64,000 nucleotides of DNA from DAMCZI01 sp032095175 (GTDB taxonomy: Bacteria > Bacillota > Clostridia > Clostridiales > Caloramatoraceae). The position numbers were made by a program, and so were the translations under genes. The first letter of the stretch is position 1, and each line of letters starts with the position of its first letter. The stretch lies in NCBI GenBank assembly GCA_032095175.1, contig DAMCZI010000019.1:1-64000 (forward strand), written 5' to 3'. Under the pieces are notes generated by a model that saw nothing but the letters and a program-made list of their open reading frames with translations, searched no databases and was not told the origin of the DNA. Shown here piece by piece: positions 32,851 through 41,723 of this stretch.

Positions 32851-35223
32851 ATGAACGAAAGAACCTTCAGGGTTTTAGAATATGGAAAAATAACAGAGAT
32901 GCTTTCAGTCAGAGCACAGTCATCCATGGGAAAAAAGCTGTGCCGTGAATTAAAGCCATCATCAAATCTTCTTGAGGTAAAGGAAAGACTTGATGAAACG
33001 AAGGAAGCAATGGAAGTTGTTTTAAAATGGGGAAGCCTTCCTTTAGATGGAATAAAGGATATAAGTGAAAGCATAAGAAAATCCAAAGTAGGATTTACTT
33101 TAAATCCAGGAGAACTTCTAGGGGTTAGTGATATATTAAGATGCTCAAGAAGACTTAAGGCATTTATGAGGGAGGGTTCAAAGGGAGAACTCTATCCTAT
33201 TATATATGAAATAGTTGATTCTCTAATCGGAATAAAGACACTTGAAGAGGAAATTGAAAATGCAATAGTAAGCGATACTGAAATATCCGATAAGGCAAGT
33301 CAAAAGCTCTATGGCATAAGAAGAGCAATAAGGGATAAGAATGGAAAGATAAGAGACAGACTTCAATCAATGGTTCAAAGCTACTCAAAGTATCTTCAGG
33401 ACCCAATAGTTACAATAAGGGGAGATAGATATGTTATCCCTGTAAAGTCAGAGTGCAAAGGAAGCGTACCTGGTCTTGTACATGACCAGTCCTCAAGCGG
33501 TTCCACACTTTTTATAGAGCCAATGGCAGTTGTTGAACTAAACAATGAGATAAAGGAGCTTCTACTTAAGGAAAGGGAAGAAGTAGAGAGAATTTTATCA
33601 GCCCTTACTGCAAAGGTAGGAGAAAATGCTGACTTCCTTAAGGTAAATAACGAAAGCCTTGCATTCCTGGACTTTTTAATGGCAAAGGCTAAATTTGCAT
33701 GGGATATTGAGGGAAGCATTCCAGAAGTAAATGACAGAGGAGTAATAAACATAAGGGCAGCAAGACATCCTCTTATAAATAAGGAGGTTGTTGTTCCAAT
33801 TGATATAAAGCTTGGTGAAACCTATAGTGCATTGGTTATTACTGGACCAAACACAGGTGGAAAAACTGTAACACTAAAAACTGCAGGACTTCTAACCCTT
33901 ATGGGTATGGCAGGACTTGCACTTCCATCAAAAGATAATTCTCAGATATCTGTGTTTAACAATGTATATGCCGATATTGGAGATGAGCAGAGTATAGAGC
34001 AGAGCCTTTCAACCTTCTCATCCCATATGACAAATATAGTAGATATTATAAAATGGGTTGATAAAAAATCCCTTGTATTAGTTGATGAGCTTGGAGCAGG
34101 AACCGACCCAACAGAGGGTGCTGCCCTTGCAATGGCAATACTTGAAAACATACACAGTAAGGGAGCAAGAATAATTGCAACAACCCACTACAGCGAGATT
34201 AAGGTATTTGCAATGGAGAAGGACGGCTTTGAAAATGCAAGCGTTGAATTCAGCGTTGAAACCCTAAGGCCAACCTACAGGCTTTTAACTGGAATACCAG
34301 GAAAATCAAATGCCTTTGAAATATCAAGAAGGCTTGGCTTAAGAGATGATATCATAGAAGAAGCAAAAACTAAGATATCAAAGGATGCAGCAAAGTTTGA
34401 GGATGTTATACAAAACCTCCAGAATAAAACAACAGCTGTTGAAAGAGAGCTTGAGGAAACGGAAAGATTAAAAAGAGAAATATCCGAGCTTAAAAAGGAG
34501 ATTTCTGAAAAGAAATATAAGCTTGATACCCAGAGGGATAAGCTTGTAAGACAGGCTCAGGAGGAAGCAAAGAAGCTGGTAAAGCAGGCAAAGGAAGAGG
34601 CAGACTATATATTAAGAGAAATGAATGAATTAAGAATGAAGGCCTCTGAAGCAGCATCAATAAGGGAAGCTGAGGAAGTAAGAAAGAAGCTTAAGGATAA
34701 GCTTGATACAATGGAGGTTAAGGATGTAGATACCCTTGAATACAGGGATGGAATGGTTCCTGTTGATAAGGTGAAGATTTCTGAAGAGGTATATGTAACA
34801 ACCCTTAACCAGAAGGCAGTTGTAATATCAGAACCAGATTCAAAGGGTGAGGTAATGGTTCAGGTAGGAATAATGAAGATCAACGTTCCATTAAACAAGC
34901 TTATGAGGGATATTACCAAGAGAAAGGAAGCCAAAAAAACTGGAGGTGCCAAGATTGTAAGACAGAAGGTAAACAGCGTTGCATCCTCCATTGACCTTAG
35001 AGGACAGAACTTAGAAGAGGCTCTATACAATATAGATAAATATCTTGATGATGCTTACCTTGCAAACCTTGAAATGGTTACTCTAATCCATGGAAAGGGT
35101 ACTGGAGTCTTAAGGGAAGGAATACAGTCCGCCCTAAGAAAGCATCCATATGTTAAGAGCATAAGAACAGGAGACTTTGGAGAAGGTGGAAGCGGTGTAA
35201 CCGTTGTTGAGATGAAGAAATAG
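32851..35223 (+). CDS. mutS2: MutS2 endonuclease/ATPase
   Basis: A 790-residue MutS2. The lever and clamp regions occupy the first 300 residues. The ATPase has Walker A GPNTGGKTVTLKTAG (332-346), the Walker B VLVDELGAGTDPTEGAAL, and ATTHYSEIK. A long coiled coil (about 515-625) and a C-terminal Smr nuclease domain with IDLRGQNLEEAL and LIHGKGTGVLREGI follow. MutS2 acts in collided-ribosome rescue and in limiting recombination rather than mismatch repair. It starts 17 bases after the U32 gene with a GGGGG site. Its 3' end is duplicated immediately downstream. Confidence 0.96.
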   Translation: MNERTFRVLEYGKITEMLSVRAQSSMGKKLCRELKPSSNLLEVKERLDETKEAMEVVLKWGSLPLDGIKDISESIRKSKVGFTLNPGELLGVSDILRCSRRLKAFMREGSKGELYPIIYEIVDSLIGIKTLEEEIENAIVSDTEISDKASQKLYGIRRAIRDKNGKIRDRLQSMVQSYSKYLQDPIVTIRGDRYVIPVKSECKGSVPGLVHDQSSSGSTLFIEPMAVVELNNEIKELLLKEREEVERILSALTAKVGENADFLKVNNESLAFLDFLMAKAKFAWDIEGSIPEVNDRGVINIRAARHPLINKEVVVPIDIKLGETYSALVITGPNTGGKTVTLKTAGLLTLMGMAGLALPSKDNSQISVFNNVYADIGDEQSIEQSLSTFSSHMTNIVDIIKWVDKKSLVLVDELGAGTDPTEGAALAMAILENIHSKGARIIATTHYSEIKVFAMEKDGFENASVEFSVETLRPTYRLLTGIPGKSNAFEISRRLGLRDDIIEEAKTKISKDAAKFEDVIQNLQNKTTAVERELEETERLKREISELKKEISEKKYKLDTQRDKLVRQAQEEAKKLVKQAKEEADYILREMNELRMKASEAASIREAEEVRKKLKDKLDTMEVKDVDTLEYRDGMVPVDKVKISEEVYVTTLNQKAVVISEPDSKGEVMVQVGIMKINVPLNKLMRDITKRKEAKKTGGAKIVRQKVNSVASSIDLRGQNLEEALYNIDKYLDDAYLANLEMVTLIHGKGTGVLREGIQSALRKHPYVKSIRTGDFGEGGSGVTVVEMKK

Positions 35224-35241
35224 GAAGTAATCATATGTATA

Positions 35242-35400
35242 CTTGAATCTGTTACTCTAATCCATGGAAAGGGTACTGGAGTCCTAAGGGAAGGAATACA
35301 ATCTACCCTAAGAAATCACCCCATATAAAGAGCGTGAGAATGGGGGATTTTGGAGAAGGTGGAAGTGGAGTGACAGATGTAGAAATGAAGAAATAGGAAG
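35242..35400 (+). pseudogene. Decayed tandem duplicate of the mutS2 3' end
   Basis: Bases 35242-35414 repeat 35068-35241, covering the last ~52 codons of mutS2 (TLIHGKGTGVLREGIQS), its stop, and the next gene's ribosome site and first codons. The duplicate has about two dozen changes and a small deletion that shifts the frame to a stop after the HP codons. It has no start of its own. The first copy leaves a broken ATG-TAT start at 35234 that hits TGA after two codons. Confidence 0.88.
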
Positions 35401-35407
35401 TGATCAT

Positions 35408-35836
35408 ATGTATATTGTTAGTGCATGCCTATGTGGGATAAACTGCAAATACAGTGGGGGAAATAACCTTGATGAGAGGGTTCTAAAGCTTTTTAAAGAA
35501 GGAAAAGCAATACCAGTTTGCCCGGAACAGCTTGGAGGTCTTGAAACACCAAGGCCTCCTGCAGAAATAACTCTTGGTACCGCAAAGGATATACTTAATG
35601 GAAAGGGAAAAGTTCTGGACAAAAACGGCAGAGATGTAACAGAAAAATTCCTCAAGGGAGCCTATGAAACCCTAAGAATAGCAAAAGAAATTGGTGCGAT
35701 GAAAGCCATCTTAAAGGCTAACAGCCCGTCCTGTGGTTGTGGAAAAATATATAATGGGGAATTCAATGGAACTCTGATAGAGGGAAATGGAATTACCGCA
35801 GAGCTTTTGAAGCAAAACGGAATTGATGTAGAATAA
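35408..35836 (+). CDS. DUF523 protein (TudS-like desulfidase family)
   Basis: A 142-residue DUF523 protein. The family includes TudS, a [4Fe-4S] enzyme that removes sulfur from thiouracil. Candidate cluster ligands are in SACLCGINCKYSGG (Cys7, Cys9, Cys13), VCPEQLGGLETPRPP (Cys near 48) and SPSCGCGKIYNG near residue 110. Length is typical of the stand-alone domain. Its ribosome site AGGAAG was regenerated by the mutS2 duplication, so its first codons lie inside the duplicated segment. Actual substrate not shown by sequence; thiouracil or a modified base salvage role is inferred from the family. Confidence 0.82.
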   Translation: MYIVSACLCGINCKYSGGNNLDERVLKLFKEGKAIPVCPEQLGGLETPRPPAEITLGTAKDILNGKGKVLDKNGRDVTEKFLKGAYETLRIAKEIGAMKAILKANSPSCGCGKIYNGEFNGTLIEGNGITAELLKQNGIDVE

Positions 35837-35854
35837 AGTGCCATCAGGCGCCGA

Positions 35855-35900
35855 AGAAAAGAGGAAGGATGTTCCAGTTGGAGCACCTTTCCTCTTTTCT
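35855..35900 (+). terminator. Hairpin after the DUF523 gene
   Basis: AGAAAAGAGGAAGG pairs with CCTTTCCTCTTTTCT; the T-tract is within the right arm, so termination is likely but not certain. Confidence 0.6.
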
Positions 35901-35914
35901 CATCTCAAGATACT

Positions 35915-36003
35915 GGTGACAGGCTCTTGAGTTTTGAGTTATTTAATCAAAAGCATCGTCAGATGCTTTAATTAAATAACTCAAAACTCAAGTACCTGTT
36001 ACC
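35915..36003. repeat. Palindromic repeat family D, copy 1
   Basis: Arms GGTGACAGGCTCTTGAGTTT and GAGTTATTTAAT with inner AAAGCAT/ATGCTTT and loop CGTCAG. Copies at 38814, 41359, 47028 and 57344. A solo half-site TACCTGGCACC lies downstream near 36049. Confidence 0.85.
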
Positions 36004-36135
36004 CAGACACTCCCCTTTTTAATTCCTAAAACTTACTTTCTGTCGTTTTACCTGGCACCTACCTTTGCATAGCCCATGAATTTTAGCAAATAATAGTTTT
36101 ATAAGCAGCAACCAATTTTGAAAGGATGAATGTAC

Positions 36136-37494
36136 ATGGGAAAAAGGAATAAGATTGTGAAAAATGTTAACCCAAACCTCCCCTTTTTAGAGGACGGAAA
36201 GGAACTAAAAAAGGATTTAGGATTTTCGGACGCAATGGCGATGGTAATAGGAATGGTAATAGGTTCTGGTATATTTTTTAAAGCATCAACAGTATTGAGA
36301 AGTACACAGGCTCCTGGACTTGCTATTTTAGCATGGATTGCAGGTGGAATTATAACCATAGCGGCAGGGCTTACAATGGCAGAAATAGCTACTGCAATAC
36401 CTAAAACAGGAGGATTGTTTGTATACCTTAAGGAGCTTTATGGAGAAAGATGGGGATTCCTTTTAGGATGGGTACAGACCTTTATATATGTACCAGGAGC
36501 TGTTGCTGGTTTGGCTTTATATTTTACTACCCAATCCCAGTATTTTATACCAATGGGAAGAACAGTTCAGACAATACTTGCAATTTTTATAATAGTTCTG
36601 GTTGCAGGAATAAATATCATTTCTACTAAATTTGGGGGTAGAATTCAGGTTCTATTTACAATTGCAAAGCTTATACCAATAGCAGTTATAATAGCTATTG
36701 GATTTGCAAGGGGAACTGCTCATGAATTTACTCCAATGGTTTCAAGTGCCAGTACAGCAGCGGGTTTTGGGCTTGCAATGCTTGGAACACTGTGGGCATA
36801 TGATGGTTGGATAAGCATAGGAAACATAGCAGGGGAGATGAAAAACCCATCAAGGGATCTTCCAAAGTCTATTATAATTGGATTATCCATGGTTATTGTT
36901 GTTTATGTTTTAGTTAATCTTGCCGTATTTAACATACTACCTGCTGATGTTATAAAGGCTTCTCAAAAACCAGTATCAGATGCTGCAATGAGGCTTCTTG
37001 GTAAGGGAGGAGCGGCTTTTATATCAGCAGGTATAATGATTTCAATATTTGGTGCCTTAAATGGATATTTGATGTCAGGTGCAAGAATACCCTTTGCAAT
37101 GGGAAAGGATAAGCTGCTTCCGTACAGCAAATTTTTTGGAAAAGTTAGTAACAGTGGAACACCTGTAAACTCACTTATATTCGAGGCAGTCCTTGCATCC
37201 ATATATGTACTTACAGGCTCTGCCGACAAGCTTACAGACCTTGCTATATTTGTCCTTTGGATTTTCTTTGTAATGGGTGTTGCAGGAATTTTCATACTTC
37301 GTTCAAAGCATAATAATTTAGAAAGACCTTACAAGGTTCCGCTATATCCTATAATACCAATAATAGGGATAGTAGGGGGCGCATTTATACTGATAAGTAC
37401 ACTTATTACAAGCCCTTCAAATTCATTTTATGGAATAGGAATAACCCTGTTAGGGCTGCCAGTTTATCAGCTTATTAAAAAAAGATACGCTTAG
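36136..37494 (+). CDS. APC-family amino acid permease (SteT/LAT-like)
   Basis: A 452-residue transporter with about 12 membrane segments. The segment DLGFSDAMAMVIGMVIGSGI with a GSGIF substrate motif is TM1, and TMAEIATAIPKTGGLFVYLKE follows TM2. The arrangement resembles the SteT serine/threonine exchanger and LAT-type members of the APC superfamily. It moves amino acids across the cytoplasmic membrane, in symport or exchange; substrate not predicted. ATG 36136 is eight bases after AAAGGA; ATG 36130 is too close to that site. Confidence 0.88.
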   Translation: MGKRNKIVKNVNPNLPFLEDGKELKKDLGFSDAMAMVIGMVIGSGIFFKASTVLRSTQAPGLAILAWIAGGIITIAAGLTMAEIATAIPKTGGLFVYLKELYGERWGFLLGWVQTFIYVPGAVAGLALYFTTQSQYFIPMGRTVQTILAIFIIVLVAGINIISTKFGGRIQVLFTIAKLIPIAVIIAIGFARGTAHEFTPMVSSASTAAGFGLAMLGTLWAYDGWISIGNIAGEMKNPSRDLPKSIIIGLSMVIVVYVLVNLAVFNILPADVIKASQKPVSDAAMRLLGKGGAAFISAGIMISIFGALNGYLMSGARIPFAMGKDKLLPYSKFFGKVSNSGTPVNSLIFEAVLASIYVLTGSADKLTDLAIFVLWIFFVMGVAGIFILRSKHNNLERPYKVPLYPIIPIIGIVGGAFILISTLITSPSNSFYGIGITLLGLPVYQLIKKRYA

Positions 37495-37605
37495 GTTGTC
37501 AAAATGTATCAAACCCCTATATGTATGAATATTATAAACTATCTATTATATTGAGTTAAAATAGAATTCTTGTAGAGTATATAATCACATTTAGGGGGGA
37601 AATTT

Positions 37606-38745
37606 ATGATATATTTTGATAATGCGGCCACTACTTTTCCAAAGCCCAAAAGAGTAGGCAGGCGTATGAAACACTTTCTTGAAAGAAGCTGCGCCAATCC
37701 GGGAAGAGGTGGACATAAACTTTCAAGGATAGCAGGCAGGAAGGTAACTAAAGCAAGAAAAAATTTAGCTACATTTTTGGGAATAGAAGACCCCCTAAGG
37801 CTTATCTTTACATTTAACGATACACTAGCCCTAAACATGGGCATACATGGAGTTTTAAGGCCAGGGGATCATGTAATAACAACGGTATATGAGCATAACT
37901 CAATACTTCGCCCCCTAATGAAGCTTTCGAAAACTGGTGTTGAAGTCAGCATATTGGATGGAAATATGAATGGGGAAATATCCTTAGAGCAGCTTATGAG
38001 TATGATAAAAGGAAATACCAAAATGGTAGCCCTATGCATTTCATCCAATGTTCTAGGAAACATACTTCCAGTAGCTGAAATAGGCAGGATTTGCAGAGAA
38101 ACAGGTAAGCTCCTTCTTGTAGATGGTGCCCAGGGAATTGGCACTCTTCCAATTGATGTTGAAAAAATGTGCATAGATCTTCTAGCCTTTCCGGGACATA
38201 AGGGACTTTATGGTCCAATGGGTACAGGAGGCTTGTACATTGGAGAAAGAGCAAATGTTGATGATATAATACAGGGAGGTACAGGTACTGTGTCAGAAAA
38301 CATTGAGCAGCCTGACACCTTTCCAGACAGATATGAAAGCGGCACTTCAAATGCAGTGGGTATATGGGGACTAAATGCAGGCTTGGAGTTTGTAAAGGGG
38401 AAGGGTATTAAAAACATAAAGAAGCATGAAGATAAGCTTACTGATATATTGATTAAAGGATTATCCGATATAAAGGGTGTAAAGATACTTGGAGAGGATA
38501 TGAAGGAGAGAATGCCTATAGTCGCCTTTAATATAGGTGATATGCATTCAACAAAGGCTGCATCAATACTTGATAAAAAATATAACATAGCAACCAGAGG
38601 AGGACTTCACTGCGCAGGGCTTTTCCACAGGATGGCAGGAACGATTAAACAAGGTGCAGTAAGAGTAAGTCCCGGATATTTCAATACAAAGGAAGAAGCC
38701 TATAAATTTATAAAAGCAGTTAGAGAAATAGCCAAAAAACAATAG
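37606..38745 (+). CDS. Cysteine desulfurase-like class V aminotransferase
   Basis: A 379-residue PLP enzyme of the class V fold. It starts MIYFDNAATTFPKP; the cofactor-binding aspartate is in LLVDGAQGIG, the Schiff-base lysine in LAFPGHKGLYGPMGTGGLYI, and a cysteine in RGGLHCAGLFHRMAGT that could be the sulfur-accepting residue. The whole pattern fits the short cysteine desulfurase family of Firmicutes known as the EF2568-type, distinct from IscS/NifS. It may supply sulfur for tRNA or selenium/sulfur metabolism, but no partner is adjacent. GGGGGG ribosome site. Confidence 0.85.
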   Translation: MIYFDNAATTFPKPKRVGRRMKHFLERSCANPGRGGHKLSRIAGRKVTKARKNLATFLGIEDPLRLIFTFNDTLALNMGIHGVLRPGDHVITTVYEHNSILRPLMKLSKTGVEVSILDGNMNGEISLEQLMSMIKGNTKMVALCISSNVLGNILPVAEIGRICRETGKLLLVDGAQGIGTLPIDVEKMCIDLLAFPGHKGLYGPMGTGGLYIGERANVDDIIQGGTGTVSENIEQPDTFPDRYESGTSNAVGIWGLNAGLEFVKGKGIKNIKKHEDKLTDILIKGLSDIKGVKILGEDMKERMPIVAFNIGDMHSTKAASILDKKYNIATRGGLHCAGLFHRMAGTIKQGAVRVSPGYFNTKEEAYKFIKAVREIAKKQ

Positions 38746-38763
38746 CCAAAATTTCTTCTTTAA

Positions 38764-38807
38764 AAGGCCGTTCCCAGAAGGTGCACCCTTCCTGGAACGG
38801 TCTTCTA
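38764..38807 (+). terminator. Terminator after the desulfurase-like gene
   Basis: AAGGCCGTTCC and GGAACGGTCTT form a stem with an inner AGAAGG/CCTTCC pair. Confidence 0.75.
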
Positions 38808-38813
38808 TCTAAA

Positions 38814-38902
38814 GGTGACAGGCTCTTGAGTTTTGAGGTATTTGATCAAAAGCATCGCCAGATGCTTTAATCAAATACCTCAAAACTCAAGTGCCTGTTA
38901 CC
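38814..38902. repeat. Palindromic repeat family D, copy 2
   Basis: Same layout as copy 1, but arms read GAGGTATTTGAT and ATCAAATACCTC. Compared with copy 1 two base pairs changed on both sides together. The rest of the gap to 39146 has a T/C-rich stretch with CTGGGGTGATGGGGGGACGG and a TATAAT at 39125 ahead of the next gene. Confidence 0.85.
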
Positions 38903-39146
38903 CAGACCGATCCCGTTTTAATTTTCAAAACCTACTTTTACAAAATTATAAATTTAGAGCATGTTTAATTTCATATTTTTAATGAAGAGTTACTTTTTCA
39001 GAGGTCTCCCTATCACCTGGGGTGATGGGGGGACGGTTAACAACAAATCACTTAACATACTACTGCGAATCAACATTTTGCATCTATTGCAATACTAAGG
39101 ATTTTATTATCACAGGTTTCTGGTATAATAAAAATGGGTGATGAAA

Positions 39147-39656
39147 ATGCTAAAAGGAAAGAAGATTTATTTAAGAGCTCCAGAGTTAGAGGATTCAAGG
39201 ATTTTATCAGCTTGGTTAAATGACAGGGAATCCAATAGATATCTGGATATTATATATCCTATGTCAAAAAGACATGCCGACTCATTTATGCTGGAGTTTG
39301 ATGATGACAGCAGCAAAAAACTGTTTTATATAGACAATGAAGATAGAAAACCAATTGGAATTATTATAATATCCGAGATTAAGTGGGAATATAGAAACTG
39401 TGAGATTGGGATTTCAATATATGACAAGGCATTTAGAAAAAAAGGCTATGGAGCCGATGCCTTAAATACTGCTTTGGATTTTATCTTCAACGAAATGAAT
39501 ATGCATCTAGTTTTCCTAAAAACATTAGAGGAAAACAAGGATGCGGTATCCCTATATTCCAAGGCAGGATTTGAAATGGAAGGACTTTTAAGGGATAGAT
39601 GCTATAAAAATGGGAAATATGAAAACATAATAGTAATGAGCAAGATAAAGGAGTAA
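39147..39656 (+). CDS. GNAT acetyltransferase (RimJ/RimL-like)
   Basis: A 169-residue N-acetyltransferase of the Acetyltransf_3 group. MLKGKKIYLRAPELEDSRIL begins the fold, EIGISIYDKAFRKKGYGADAL holds the acetyl-CoA loop (R/Q-x-x-G-x-G/A as RKKGYG), and VFLKTLEENKDAVSLYSKAGF ends it. Ribosomal-protein, spermidine or aminoacyl substrates are typical of the group. GGTGAT is four bases before ATG 39147, favouring it over the GTG at 39138. Eight bases separate it from the next gene. Confidence 0.82.
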   Translation: MLKGKKIYLRAPELEDSRILSAWLNDRESNRYLDIIYPMSKRHADSFMLEFDDDSSKKLFYIDNEDRKPIGIIIISEIKWEYRNCEIGISIYDKAFRKKGYGADALNTALDFIFNEMNMHLVFLKTLEENKDAVSLYSKAGFEMEGLLRDRCYKNGKYENIIVMSKIKE

Positions 39657-39663
39657 CAAATCC

Positions 39664-40209
39664 ATGAAGATAGGAATATTAAGCGATATACATGGCTATC
39701 CTGATAAATTTAAAAGAGCTATGGAGCTTTTTAAAGACTGCCAGATGGTACTGTGTGCAGGAGATATACTATATCATGGCCCAAGAAACCCAATGCTTGA
39801 GGGATATAATCCAGGGAAATTAGGAGAAGAAATACAAAGCTGCAAAACCCCAATACTCTTTTCAAGGGGAAATTGTGATGCAGAGGTTGACTTAATGGTT
39901 CTAAATCTTCCCTTAATACTTCCTGTGGTATTTTATGAAGCCAATGGTGTGAGATTTATGGTAACTCATGGCCACGATATGGATGAGAACAGGCTTAAAG
40001 AAATAACAAAGGCATATGAAATAAACATAATGATAACAGGACATACCCATATAAGAAAGTGGTACAGGGATGGTAATACTCTTTTCATAAACCCAGGAAG
40101 CATATCTGTTCCAAAGGGTGATGGAATACCATCAGCAGCCATATATGATGATGGGGTTATATCCTTTATAAATATTGAAAATGGAGAGATAATTGAAAAA
40201 GTAAAATAA
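39664..40209 (+). CDS. yfcE: YfcE-type metallophosphoesterase
   Basis: A 181-residue phosphodiesterase of the YfcE/MJ0936 family. The metal-binding motifs are all present: SDIHG, GDIL, GNCD, THGHD and GHTH followed by NPGSISVPKG. Relatives hydrolyse artificial phosphodiesters with Mn2+; the natural substrate is unknown. It follows the GNAT gene closely and likely shares its transcript. Confidence 0.9.
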   Translation: MKIGILSDIHGYPDKFKRAMELFKDCQMVLCAGDILYHGPRNPMLEGYNPGKLGEEIQSCKTPILFSRGNCDAEVDLMVLNLPLILPVVFYEANGVRFMVTHGHDMDENRLKEITKAYEINIMITGHTHIRKWYRDGNTLFINPGSISVPKGDGIPSAAIYDDGVISFINIENGEIIEKVK

Positions 40210-40235
40210 AGAACAATTATACAAGGGGGATTAAA

Positions 40236-41249
40236 ATGAATTACAAGGATATTCAAAGGAGTGCAAGGGAGAATCTTCAGGGAAGCTGCAGGGTTTGCCC
40301 TGTATGTAATGGAAAGGCCTGTGCAGGAGAAGTACCTGGAATGGGAGGTACTGGAACAGGTGCTGCATTTACAGTAAATGTTGAGGCCCTTGATGCAATA
40401 AAGCTAAACATGAGGGTTATACATGATGCAAAGGATCCTGATATGTCAGTAGAGCTTTTTGGAAAGAAGCATAGAATACCTGTTTTTGCTGCCCCAGTAT
40501 CTGGCACAACTCTTAACATGGGTGGAAAATTCACAGAACAAGAATACATTTCCTGGGTAATAAAGGGATGTCTGGATGCAGGAATATATCCAATGGTTGG
40601 AGATACTGCAGTTGATGCCTTCCTTCCAACAAACCTTGAGGAACTTAAAAAGGTCGGAGGAGAAGGAATAGCTGTAATTAAACCATGGGAGAATAAAAAT
40701 GTAATAGGAAAGATTAGAATGGCTGAAGAAGCAGGAGTATTTGCAGTTGGAATGGACATAGATGCAGCTGGGCTTATAACTCTTGCACTTCATGGAAAGC
40801 CAGTTGGACCAAAGACAGTTGAAGAGATAAAGGAAGTTGTAGAAAGTACAAAGCTTCCATTCATACTCAAGGGAGTAATGACAGTAGATGATGCCCTTCT
40901 TGCTGTTGAAACTGGAGCATCAGCCATAGTTGTTTCAAACCATGGAGGAAGAGTACTGGATCAGACACCAGGTGTTGCAGATGTACTTCCTGAGATAGCT
41001 AGCGCAGTAGCAGGAAAGATAACAATACTTGCAGATGGTGGAGTAAGAACAGGAATTGATGTATTAAAGATGCTTGCCCTTGGAGCAGATGGAGTCCTTA
41101 TAGGAAGACCATTTGTAACTGCATCCTTTGGAGGAGGAGCAGAAGGAGTTAAGGCATATGTTGATAAGATTGCAAATGAATTAAAGGTTGCTATGATTCT
41201 AACAGGATGTAATGATATAGCAAGCATAGATGAAAGAATACTTTGGTAA
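40236..41249 (+). CDS. FMN alpha-hydroxyacid oxidase/dehydrogenase family protein
   Basis: A 337-residue TIM-barrel flavoprotein. The FMN and substrate motifs are PVFAAPVSG, FILKGVMTVDDALLAVETGA, the catalytic SNHGGRVLDQTPG (His as base, Arg for the carboxylate), and ILADGGVRTGIDVLKMLALGADGVLIGRP. The N-terminus carries an extra Cys-rich segment CRVCPVCNGKAC (residues 18-29) absent from lactate oxidase, which may bind metal or an Fe-S centre. An oxidase is improbable in an anaerobe, so a dehydrogenase or isomerase reaction is inferred. A GGGGG site precedes the ATG; cotranscription with yfcE is likely. Confidence 0.82.
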   Translation: MNYKDIQRSARENLQGSCRVCPVCNGKACAGEVPGMGGTGTGAAFTVNVEALDAIKLNMRVIHDAKDPDMSVELFGKKHRIPVFAAPVSGTTLNMGGKFTEQEYISWVIKGCLDAGIYPMVGDTAVDAFLPTNLEELKKVGGEGIAVIKPWENKNVIGKIRMAEEAGVFAVGMDIDAAGLITLALHGKPVGPKTVEEIKEVVESTKLPFILKGVMTVDDALLAVETGASAIVVSNHGGRVLDQTPGVADVLPEIASAVAGKITILADGGVRTGIDVLKMLALGADGVLIGRPFVTASFGGGAEGVKAYVDKIANELKVAMILTGCNDIASIDERILW

Positions 41250-41271
41250 TAGGCACTTAATAGTGAGAGTT

Positions 41272-41308
41272 AAGGAAGGCTGTTCTGGTTGGAACAGCCT
41301 TCTTTAAT
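41272..41308 (+). terminator. Terminator after the hydroxyacid oxidase-like gene
   Basis: AAGGAAGGCTGTTC pairs with GAACAGCCTTCTTT over a six-base loop, then TTAATT. Confidence 0.85.
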
Positions 41309-41358
41309 TCCCAGGTTACAGGAAAATCTCTGATAAAGGGCTGCTTTTATAAGGTATT

Positions 41359-41561
41359 GGTGACAGGCTCTTGAGTTTTGAGTTATTTAATCAAAAGTAT
41401 CGCTATATATAACGCAATAAAGATTTTATATCAAGGTATTTATTGCGTTATATGAATTTCGGAGAATATTTCGCATAAATGACTTTTAAAAATGTAAAAT
41501 CATTTATGCGAAATATATAGATGCTTTAATTAAATAACTCAAAACTCAAGTGCCTGTTACC
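41359..41561. repeat. Palindromic repeat family D, copy 3 (interrupted)
   Basis: The outer arms equal those of copy 1 (GAGTTATTTAAT/ATTAAATAACTC). The hairpin loop, six bases in intact copies, is replaced by element E1 (41403-41520). Confidence 0.88.
41403..41520. mobile_element. Two-hairpin element E, copy 1, inserted in repeat D3
   Basis: A 118-bp copy of the element at 24846-24963, in reverse orientation. It has 8-bp inverted termini CTATATAT/ATATATAG and sits exactly in the loop of D3, between AAAGTATCG and ATGCTTT. No clear target duplication is visible; up to four loop bases may have been lost. Confidence 0.85.
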
Positions 41562-41660
41562 TTTTACAACTAATACCTTTAAAATGTAAGAAATTATGCA
41601 CAATGTTTATGTCGGCGAAGTATATGCTTCATAATTCTGTTTATTATGCATATACTCCCA

Positions 41661-41689
41661 TTGACCATCAATTAATAAGAGAATATACT
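41661..41689 (+). promoter_or_regulatory. Promoter of glnA
   Basis: TTGACC (41661-41666), 17 bp, TATACT (41684-41689), 35 bases before the start. Confidence 0.7.
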
Positions 41690-41723
41690 GAAAATGTAAA
41701 TTTGTAAGTAAAGGTGGGATATC

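Noticed and set aside
32640..33086. Minus-strand frames opposite the U32 and mutS2 genes
   Set aside because: They oppose strongly conserved coding sequence and have no ribosome site or family motif.
35224..35407. A separate Smr-domain gene after mutS2
   Set aside because: No start codon with a ribosome site, and a frameshift with an early stop; it aligns with the mutS2 tail as a tandem duplicate.
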